Positions 32,123 through 37,621 of a stretch of DNA of 37,621 nucleotides are shown in pieces. The DNA lies in the NCBI GenBank assembly GCA_964653715.1, contig CAZZGX010000046.1, positions 1 to 37,621 of the forward strand, written 5' to 3'. Numbering within the stretch: position 1 is the stretch's first letter; each line of letters opens with the position of its first letter. Both the position numbers and the translations under genes were made by a program. The notes under the pieces were generated by a model, which ran no database searches, had not been told where the DNA came from, and worked only from the letters and a program-made list of their open reading frames with translations. The DNA comes from CAZZGX01 sp964653715 (lineage in GTDB: Bacteria > Patescibacteriota > Minisyncoccia > Ryanbacterales > GWA2-47-10b).

Positions 32123-33435
32123 ACAGCCTTAAAAAGGGAATTTTCTTCGTTCGGTCAAACCCACAGATTATCTACACTCTTCTTCTTTTTGTAGGCGTAA
32201 GCGTCGCTTTCTTTTTGAGCGGCCAGCAGTTTTTGGGAGCATCGATCGACAATCTCGAACGCCTTGAAAAAAACCAGATCGGGCTTTTGCAAGACGTCTT
32301 CGTGGGGTTTGCGCGCGATCGATTGAGTGATCCGGCATACCTCCAAGCGCGAATAAAAGAAATTGCCGCGGAAAATGAAAATATCAAAGAATTTAAAGTG
32401 GCAACCTATCAAGGCGGCGTAATCAAAATTATTGCTTCACTTCGTGATACGGATGTGGGCGCAAACGACAAATCCAACGATCACTATTACCGCTCGGTAG
32501 CACTCGAGCCAAAAACATCGCTCATCTTCCCCACATTGGGAGAAGACGGTCGCCATTGGCAGGCATTCCGAGCTGTCACCGACGACCACCAAAACCTAAC
32601 TGGCATCATCATGACCAATGTCTCCGTCGCGAATATCGACAGGCTTTTCGCCGAGCGCGTGCGAACAGCGTATTGGTTCCTTGCTCTTATCCTTCTTCTC
32701 ATCCTTGTTCTTTTCTTACGCCACGCGCGAATCATAGATTACGCGACACTTTATCGGCGACTCAAAGAAGTAGACGCAATGAAAGATGACTTCATCTCTA
32801 TCGCCTCGCACGAGCTCCGAGCGCCTCTTACCGCGATCAAGTGGCAAATAGACGCGCTTTCGGGAAAGGCCGCCGATCCTCAAACAATCGCGGAAATCGG
32901 ATCAGCCGCGGATCGGCTTGCGAAACTCATTGAAGATATCCTCGACGTCTCGCGAATCGAGCAGGGCCGGATGAAATTTGAACCGAGAGCGACGAGCTTC
33001 TCCGATATCATCTCGCCAGTTATTGCGAGTTTCAAGGCGGAAGCAGACCAAAAGAAGCTCGAACTTGTCTATCAAAAAAATACACTTGGGCAGGCAAACG
33101 TCGACCCTGATCGATTTCGGCAAGTATTTACCAATCTTATTTCAAACGCCATTAAATATACAAAAACGGGCAGCGTTTTTGTGGAAACTTATGAAAAAGA
33201 TGGGAGAGTTTATATCAAAGTCCGTGATACTGGCATCGGTATTTCCGCCCAAGATCAAAAACAGCTTTTCCGAAAATTTTTCCGAGTTAAGTCCGAGGAA
33301 ACACGACGCGTAAACGGCACCGGACTCGGCCTCTGGATTGCCCAGTCAATCGTCCGTGCCATGAATGGCACAATCGATGTTGAGTCTATTACTGGAGTCG
33401 GATCAAGTTTTATTGTTTCGTTCGCGCGAGCGTAA
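32119..33435 (+). CDS. Membrane sensor histidine kinase (no partner regulator in the window)
   Basis: This 438-aa protein has transmembrane helix 1 (about 19-39), an extracytoplasmic sensor region (about 40-183, Cache-like in shape), helix 2 (about 184-201), a short coiled stretch in place of a clear HAMP, a HisKA dimerisation domain with the phosphorylated histidine H231 in SHELRAPLT, and a HATPase domain with the N box (N343 in ISNAIKYT), G1 DTGIGI (370-375), an F box and G2 GTGLGL (400-405). All catalytic motifs are intact. It overlaps the surface-protein gene by 4 nt, and its 3' end overlaps the convergent MBL gene by 26 nt. A response regulator, if any, lies elsewhere. Confidence 0.95.
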   Translation: MNSLKKGIFFVRSNPQIIYTLLLFVGVSVAFFLSGQQFLGASIDNLERLEKNQIGLLQDVFVGFARDRLSDPAYLQARIKEIAAENENIKEFKVATYQGGVIKIIASLRDTDVGANDKSNDHYYRSVALEPKTSLIFPTLGEDGRHWQAFRAVTDDHQNLTGIIMTNVSVANIDRLFAERVRTAYWFLALILLLILVLFLRHARIIDYATLYRRLKEVDAMKDDFISIASHELRAPLTAIKWQIDALSGKAADPQTIAEIGSAADRLAKLIEDILDVSRIEQGRMKFEPRATSFSDIISPVIASFKAEADQKKLELVYQKNTLGQANVDPDRFRQVFTNLISNAIKYTKTGSVFVETYEKDGRVYIKVRDTGIGISAQDQKQLFRKFFRVKSEETRRVNGTGLGLWIAQSIVRAMNGTIDVESITGVGSSFIVSFARA

Positions 33436-34270
33436 GGGCGTTGCCATCGCTTAAAAAAGTTACTGTCCCATCCTGATCAGTACGAAAAAGTTTGGCATTC
33501 GTGTGTGCAAGGCGATCGAGCGTTTCTTGAGTGGGATGTCCATAGGAATTTTTGGCGCCGACGGATATTGCCGCGTAACTGGGATCAGCTCTTTCAAGAA
33601 ACAACTCGGATGACGTAAAACGTGAGCCGTGGTGGGCCACTTTCAAAACATCGCTCGCAATTTTGAGCCCCGAGCGCGTGAGGCGCAATTCATCTGACCG
33701 CTCGAGATCTCCCATAAAAAGAAATGAATTCGCTCCTTCCGTAAGCCGCGAAACAATCATTGCTTCATTTGCTTTTTGAGGAATCGGAGTAAAGTCCTCC
33801 GGCCATGGACCCAAGATATCAAGTGTCGTTCCCGCATCAAGCATCATTCGATCCCCCACGCGCGCCACATATCGCGGAATATGCTTTTCACTAATTAATT
33901 TTTCCCACGCTTGATACACTTGCGTATCTGCAGGAAGCCCATTTTCAATGACCTCGCCAACACTATAAGATTTCAGAACTTCGACCAGCCCCCCAAGATG
34001 GTCTAGATCGGTATGCGTTGCGATAAGCACATCGATTGACTTATCGTAAGCCGGCATATGACGAGAAAGCTCTGAGAGAACCGCGCGGCCCGGCCCTCCG
34101 TCGATCAGCACTTGATTGCCAGTTTTTGTCCGAATAAACGTAGAATCGCCTTGGCCAACATTGAGCACCGAAACTTCGAGCATGCGCCCTGAAGCATTAA
34201 AAACAGCATACCAAATAAGGCTTGCCCAAAGAGCTAAGACGAGAAGGACGGTTTGTTTCCGAAACGACAT
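33410..34270 (-). CDS. ComEC-type metallo-beta-lactamase domain protein
   Basis: This 286-aa protein has one N-terminal transmembrane helix (about 7-27) and then the metallo-beta-lactamase domain found at the C-terminus of full-length ComEC/Rec2. Motifs are LNVGQGDSTFI, THTDLDHLGG, LFMGDLE, VAHHGS and AISVGAKNSYGHP. In ComEC this domain is thought to degrade the non-transported DNA strand or process DNA at the channel. I prefer ATG 34270; a TTG at 34297 would add nine residues and reduce the gap to the upstream ComEC gene from 36 to 9 nt. Together with that gene it makes a split ComEC. Confidence 0.9.
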   Translation of the reverse strand: MSFRKQTVLLVLALWASLIWYAVFNASGRMLEVSVLNVGQGDSTFIRTKTGNQVLIDGGPGRAVLSELSRHMPAYDKSIDVLIATHTDLDHLGGLVEVLKSYSVGEVIENGLPADTQVYQAWEKLISEKHIPRYVARVGDRMMLDAGTTLDILGPWPEDFTPIPQKANEAMIVSRLTEGANSFLFMGDLERSDELRLTRSGLKIASDVLKVAHHGSRFTSSELFLERADPSYAAISVGAKNSYGHPTQETLDRLAHTNAKLFRTDQDGTVTFLSDGNALTLARTKQ

Positions 34271-34306
34271 GGCTAATTCGTACAAATCTTTCAGCAAAAA
34301 GTAAAA

Positions 34307-35320
34307 TCAAAAACCGAGACCAGCGAAAAAATTGATAACCGCGAGCTGGTAGGAAAGGAGGAGATACGCCGGCCACGCGGCAATGGGTGCGAGCGTGGAG
34401 CTCGCATATCCCATGAGAGCCGCTACAAAACCGAAGAACATCGTTGCAGGAATTGTCACAAGAACGAGAATGTTGGCAACCGGAGCGAAAATCGAAAAGC
34501 CTCCGAAATAGTAAAGAATCAGCGGCAATGTAAAAATTTCGGCGGCAAGAGTTGCTGAAGCCGCCTCGCGAAATCCAAAACGTTGCGGAAGCCACGTGAG
34601 GCGTTTAGCGATGGGACCCGAAAGTACAATGAGACCAAAAGTCGCAAGAACCGACAACTGAAAGCCTATATCGCCCAAAAGAATGGGAGGATTTACAAAA
34701 ACCATTATTCCTACGGCAATCAAAAGCGCTCGCGATGCGCTGAACACGTGTCCGTAGCGGCGCGCGAATAGAGCCAAAATTCCCATAATTCCGGCGCGTA
34801 CCACGGAGCTCGAGGCACCCGTTGCAAGAATAAAAATAAGAATGCCTAGAATAGAGAACCGAAATGAGCCAAACAAAGAGTTGAGATTGTCAGCGATAAT
34901 GGAAACATTGTATCCGGAAAGCGCTATCAAATGGGACGTTCCGGTTTGCGCAAACGCTTTTTTGAGACTCTGTGGCAATGTTGACCGTACACCAACAAGA
35001 AGGCCTCTCAAATAAGAAGCGTGCGGCTCAGGAAAAGCTTGTGAAATATTTGATTCGAGGGAAATGCGGACCGTCTCAAGCGGATGCGAAAAAGGCGCCA
35101 AAAAAGAAAATTTGAAAGGGCCACTATCAGCGCGTGCGACACCAAGGAGAAACCCAAAAATGATGACAACCGAGAGCAAAAATCTGCGGTCGAGAAACGC
35201 GCCACCAATCAAAAGAGCTCCTGCGCACGCGAAGAGAATAAAAAGCACGTGCGGGAACCCAAACACTGAAGCGACAAAAACACCAATAACAAATGAGGTG
35301 CCCCAGAGCAACAAATTCAT
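34307..35320 (-). CDS. comEC: ComEC/Rec2 competence channel (membrane part)
   Basis: This 337-aa polytopic protein contains the Competence domain that forms the DNA channel across the inner membrane. The signature TGTSHLIALSGYNVSII, then RAGIMGILALFARRYG, GFQLSVLATFGLIVL and the later AAEIFTLPLILYYFGGFS are clear; about nine to ten helices are predicted. It lacks the C-terminal metallo-beta-lactamase domain, which is a separate gene downstream, and has only a reduced N-terminal soluble region. I chose ATG 35320 over TTG 35326. It lies 8 nt after the small membrane protein gene and belongs to a nuclease/uptake operon. Confidence 0.92.
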   Translation of the reverse strand: MNLLLWGTSFVIGVFVASVFGFPHVLFILFACAGALLIGGAFLDRRFLLSVVIIFGFLLGVARADSGPFKFSFLAPFSHPLETVRISLESNISQAFPEPHASYLRGLLVGVRSTLPQSLKKAFAQTGTSHLIALSGYNVSIIADNLNSLFGSFRFSILGILIFILATGASSSVVRAGIMGILALFARRYGHVFSASRALLIAVGIMVFVNPPILLGDIGFQLSVLATFGLIVLSGPIAKRLTWLPQRFGFREAASATLAAEIFTLPLILYYFGGFSIFAPVANILVLVTIPATMFFGFVAALMGYASSTLAPIAAWPAYLLLSYQLAVINFFAGLGF

Positions 35321-35328
35321 ACCCAAGA

Positions 35329-35712
35329 CTAGCGCTCGTCAACTTTCTTTACAAGCGCCCGGTAGAGCCATGCGCCAATAATGGTAAAAACAATATCACC
35401 CACCGTATCTTCAAGCCAAAAAGATCTTCTATGAGAAAAAAAGTACTGCACTTTTTGGTCAAAGAGTACTTCGCTAAGCTCCCAGATGAGCGCCCCAAGA
35501 AGCGCCAAAAGGAGTAGTTTTAAGACGCCTCCATCTTTTACCGTAAATGAAAGCAGACCCATGATGAACGCGCCGCCGATGAGATGGAGAATTTTATCTA
35601 GGTGATAAATATTAATAAGACGAAGAACGTTATACGAAGCAAAAAACTCAACAAAAATCTCCCACGCAAACATAACTGTAAACATCAAGATCAAAAAAAA
35701 AGTCCTTTTCAT
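35329..35712 (-). CDS. Small polytopic membrane protein (127 aa)
   Basis: Four hydrophobic helices are predicted (about 4-21, 40-58, 63-82 and 103-122). Conserved-looking polar residues inside or near the helices, HLDKILHLIGGAF and ELSEVLFD, then WLEDTVGDIVFTIIGAW, resemble VanZ-like or DUF2238-type membrane proteins with an acidic and histidine core, but I cannot assign the family firmly. It overlaps RNase H by 4 nt (ATGA) and sits 8 nt before comEC, so it is translated with them. A role in DNA uptake is only a guess from position. Confidence 0.65.
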   Translation of the reverse strand: MKRTFFLILMFTVMFAWEIFVEFFASYNVLRLINIYHLDKILHLIGGAFIMGLLSFTVKDGGVLKLLLLALLGALIWELSEVLFDQKVQYFFSHRRSFWLEDTVGDIVFTIIGAWLYRALVKKVDER

Positions 35713-36155
35713 AGAAGTGTTTGTGGAGACTCGGCATCAAGCGCTTCGTTGACCATACGATCGGCCTCTTTGTTTTTTTCTCTTGGAACATGGGTAAATG
35801 TAATAGATCCGAAATCCAACTTTAAATTCCATACCGCGATGAAAAGCGGGAAGAGCTCTTCTTTTTCAATTTTATATTGGCCGGAGAGCTGGCGTACTAC
35901 GAGCTCCGAATCCATCCGAATCTCGACTGTGAGCGAGCGTGTTTTCTCCTTGCCAAAAAGTTGTTTCAATTTTTTGAGAGCGGAGACAACCGCGAAATAC
36001 TCCGCGTGGTTGTTTGTTTGAATTCCGAGCGCCTCGCCATATTTTTTTATGACGTCTCCCCGCTCGTTTTGGATAACGACACCAGCGGCGGCAGGCCCCG
36101 GGTTGCCACGCGACCCTCCGTCGGTGTAAACAATTATTTTCTTATGGGTTTCCAT
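35709..36155 (-). CDS. Ribonuclease H-like (RNase HI type) protein
   Basis: This 148-aa protein has the RNase HI fold: YTDGGSRGNPGPAAAG (D12), NNHAEYFAV (E52), MDSELVVRQL (D82) and VPREKNKEADRMVNEAL (D132). All four DEDD catalytic positions are present, so it should cleave RNA in RNA-DNA hybrids. It has the short reverse-transcriptase-like form without the basic handle of E. coli RNase HI. I chose ATG 36155; the longer frame runs far into the DHH gene. It overlaps the upstream DHH stop by 22 nt and the next gene by 4 nt. Confidence 0.92.
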   Translation of the reverse strand: METHKKIIVYTDGGSRGNPGPAAAGVVIQNERGDVIKKYGEALGIQTNNHAEYFAVVSALKKLKQLFGKEKTRSLTVEIRMDSELVVRQLSGQYKIEKEELFPLFIAVWNLKLDFGSITFTHVPREKNKEADRMVNEALDAESPQTLL

Positions 36156-36973
36156 GGAAATGAATTTCGCGCGGCAAAAGAAAAACCCGCCGCGCGTTTG
36201 TGTCCACCGCCGCCAAATCGCGCGGCAATGCGGGAAACATCCATAGAGGTATTCGAGCGCAAGCTCACGACAATGTTGCCGTTTTTCTCTGACCATACGA
36301 TGGCAAACGGCCCTTTTCGTTTTACAAGCACATTGCCAATTTCCGAGACAAGCGAGGTTGCATTCACCGCGAGGACGCGCTTGCCCAAAAAACGTACCTC
36401 TTGAGCGCGTCCAAGCGCGCGGCGCACAGTCTCCTCCTCATATCGGACAATGGCAGCCCCACTCTCGATTATTTTTTTGCGACTTTTCCCGCGCTCGAGA
36501 TCGCGCGCAAAAGCACTCCAGCGCTTGAAAGAAAAGGGGTAGCTGTTTATATGCGCCACAATCTCGCGTGTCTTTGGCAAGGCAAATTTCCAGAGATCGA
36601 TATCCTCGATGTGTCGTAAAATACTCGGCACAGGTTTTTTTGGATGAAAGTAGCGCCATGTAATGACCGCTCCCGAGTGCTTGAGGTCATACATGTAGTT
36701 GCTCGCCATATAAGTTGAGTGTTTGGCGCTGATATGATGATCAAGCGCCACGACATGCCGAGCCGTCGCTAAGATTTTCTTCATAACTTCGGGCGGGAAG
36801 CTAAAATCGAGAATGTAAATGTCGCTGCCGCCGATACTCGCTGGCAACGGATCGCCGTGGTTTACGCCGATGTATCGCGCTCTATCGCCAAATTTTTTCC
36901 ACGCCGCCCACGCCGCGCCGAACCCATCACCGCAGGGGTTGTGGTAAAGTACGATATTTTTACGAACTCTCAT
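36134..36973 (-). CDS. DHH-family phosphoesterase
   Basis: This 279-aa protein has the two-domain DHH/DHHA1 architecture. Motif I is HNPCGDGFGAAWAAW (11-25), the variant with a cysteine and a single DG seen in a subfamily, instead of HxDxDG. DFSFPP (56-61) and DHH (78-80) follow. The C-terminal DHHA1 motif is ARFGGGGHKRAAGF. Family members cleave short oligonucleotides (nanoRNases), cyclic dinucleotides or pyrophosphate. Here it stands between a PD-(D/E)XK nuclease and RNase H, favouring an oligonucleotide substrate. ATG 36973 was chosen because the upstream frame overlaps the nuclease gene; TAATATG joins the two. Confidence 0.9.
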   Translation of the reverse strand: MRVRKNIVLYHNPCGDGFGAAWAAWKKFGDRARYIGVNHGDPLPASIGGSDIYILDFSFPPEVMKKILATARHVVALDHHISAKHSTYMASNYMYDLKHSGAVITWRYFHPKKPVPSILRHIEDIDLWKFALPKTREIVAHINSYPFSFKRWSAFARDLERGKSRKKIIESGAAIVRYEEETVRRALGRAQEVRFLGKRVLAVNATSLVSEIGNVLVKRKGPFAIVWSEKNGNIVVSLRSNTSMDVSRIAARFGGGGHKRAAGFSFAARNSFPWKPIRK

Positions 36974-36974
36974 A

Positions 36975-37621
36975 TTATGCCGAATATCCGATCTGGCGAA
37001 GCCAGTAGTTGTTTTCCCACTCCCAAAGCGTCTTTGCCGCGAGAAATGCCTTAATATCCCTAAAAAAATATGGAAATTCTTTAAGCTCAACCTCTCCTAT
37101 CATCTCTCCCCAGTCATGCTCACCCTCGGGGCAATTTGGAAAACCGTTTCGCTTCCCATTTCGAACTTTGCTTCTACCTCCTTTTTCCCGGAGCTTGGAG
37201 GCGCATTTTTGGCAAACTTTTTGTTGATCGATCCGCAAAATCCAGCTCGTCTCAATCTCACGCGGCAGGCTTAAGGTCCGTTTGGTCTCGTATTCCTGCA
37301 GTGCCTGCACATACGCCGCCGTCTGCAAATTGTATTCCGGATAAAAACCCGTGGAAGTTTTAATGTCGAGAACGCCAAACTTGCCGTCAATTTCCGCAAG
37401 CGCGTCTACCGTTCCCGCGTAGCGATGCTTGGTGGACCATACCTGTTGCTCGACAAATTGCGGGTGAAAAAAAATCTTGCGTTCTTTATTGAATACTTCA
37501 AATGCCTCAACCGCCGGCCGTATTTCTTCGGGAACCGTGAACGCCTCGCCAATAGTGAGCTTTTGGACTGCTTCGTGCACAAGCGAGCCCTCTTCGGCAG
37601 AGCGGTTTTTGACAGCTTCTG
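36975..37621 (-). CDS. PD-(D/E)XK (RecB/Cas4-like) nuclease, 5' end outside the window
   Basis: The open frame continues past the right edge, so the N-terminus is missing; residues EEGSLVHEAV near the edge form the conserved G-x-x-H motif I of this nuclease class. Further motifs are YAGTVDALAEI (motif II Asp), VLDIKTS (D-x-K catalytic core) and NLQTAAYVQAL (QxxxY), typical of RecB-, Cas4- and AddB-like exonucleases. A Cys/His insertion (CQKCASK...CPEGEHDW) may bind a metal. It is followed by DHH, RNase H and comEC on the same strand, which suggests processing of single- or double-stranded DNA. No cas genes are nearby, so it is not a CRISPR Cas4. A GTG at 37580 could be an internal start but would omit motif I. 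Confidence 0.85.
   Translation of the reverse strand, partial: EAVKNRSAEEGSLVHEAVQKLTIGEAFTVPEEIRPAVEAFEVFNKERKIFFHPQFVEQQVWSTKHRYAGTVDALAEIDGKFGVLDIKTSTGFYPEYNLQTAAYVQALQEYETKRTLSLPREIETSWILRIDQQKVCQKCASKLREKGGRSKVRNGKRNGFPNCPEGEHDWGEMIGEVELKEFPYFFRDIKAFLAAKTLWEWENNYWLRQIGYSA

Noticed and set aside
36975..37621. Cas4 of a CRISPR system
   Set aside because: The nuclease core is similar, but there is no cas1, cas2 or repeat array and its neighbours are comEC and RNase H.

Overview
The window looks like a piece of a Patescibacteria (Candidate Phyla Radiation, probably Parcubacteria-like) chromosome. This is inferred from the very tight packing (many ATGA or 1-nt overlaps), the short versions of housekeeping proteins, the bacterial translation genes, the Ig/thrombospondin-type-3 surface proteins typical of that group, a ComEC split into two genes, and sparse Shine-Dalgarno use. 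TGA ends many genes, so the standard bacterial code applies (not the Gracilibacteria/Absconditabacteria code). I saw no tRNA, rRNA, insertion sequence, prophage or CRISPR array.

Layout. 1-445: a self-contained unit of two tiny membrane proteins (44 and 58 aa) with a perfect-consensus promoter, strong ribosome binding sites and a strong terminator. 441-6247 (minus): leuS, a Gmad2-domain surface protein, tsaC, glyA and folD, joined by 1-4 nt overlaps. 6300-21412 (minus): plsC, tatD, metG, an AI-2E-family permease, an M16 peptidase, glyS, a large anchored surface protein, recO, ileS carrying an inserted histidine-phosphatase domain, a membrane-anchored cyclophilin and argS. Five aminoacyl-tRNA synthetases lie within about 17.6 kb. 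21482-22373 (plus): smpB and tmRNA (ssrA) with an oversized terminator hairpin. 22477-22716 (plus): an orphan 79-aa gene. 22921-23451 (minus): a PAP2 phosphatase. 23554-24591 (plus): infC-rpmI-rplT, where infC and rpmI overlap by 128 nt.

24597-25798 (minus): ZIP metal transporter and Nudix hydrolase. 25799-26148: the only gene-free gap over 300 nt; it holds a candidate small RNA (promoter plus terminator on the plus strand), a perfect DnaA-box sequence and a set of mutually exclusive hairpins. 26149-30430 (minus): ndk, a beta-CASP nuclease, a LOG-like protein, an amino-acid permease and an unusual uracil-DNA glycosylase. 30458-33435 (plus): a surface Ig/TSP3 protein translationally coupled to a sensor histidine kinase without a response regulator. 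33410-37621 (minus): a DNA-uptake and nucleic-acid turnover operon of a PD-(D/E)XK nuclease (cut by the window edge), a DHH phosphoesterase, RNase H, a small membrane protein, the ComEC channel and the ComEC-type metallo-beta-lactamase.

Functionally the window is dominated by translation (five synthetases, tmRNA/SmpB, IF3, bL35, bL20, TsaC), by envelope and surface proteins, and by nucleic-acid uptake, repair and turnover. Many starts lack a Shine-Dalgarno sequence and have a -10 box only 6-19 nt upstream, which suggests leaderless or very short-leader mRNAs. The most unusual items are the IleRS/histidine-phosphatase fusion, the highly expressed-looking micro-operon at the left end, the candidate small RNA at about 25965-26144, and the infC/rpmI overlap.
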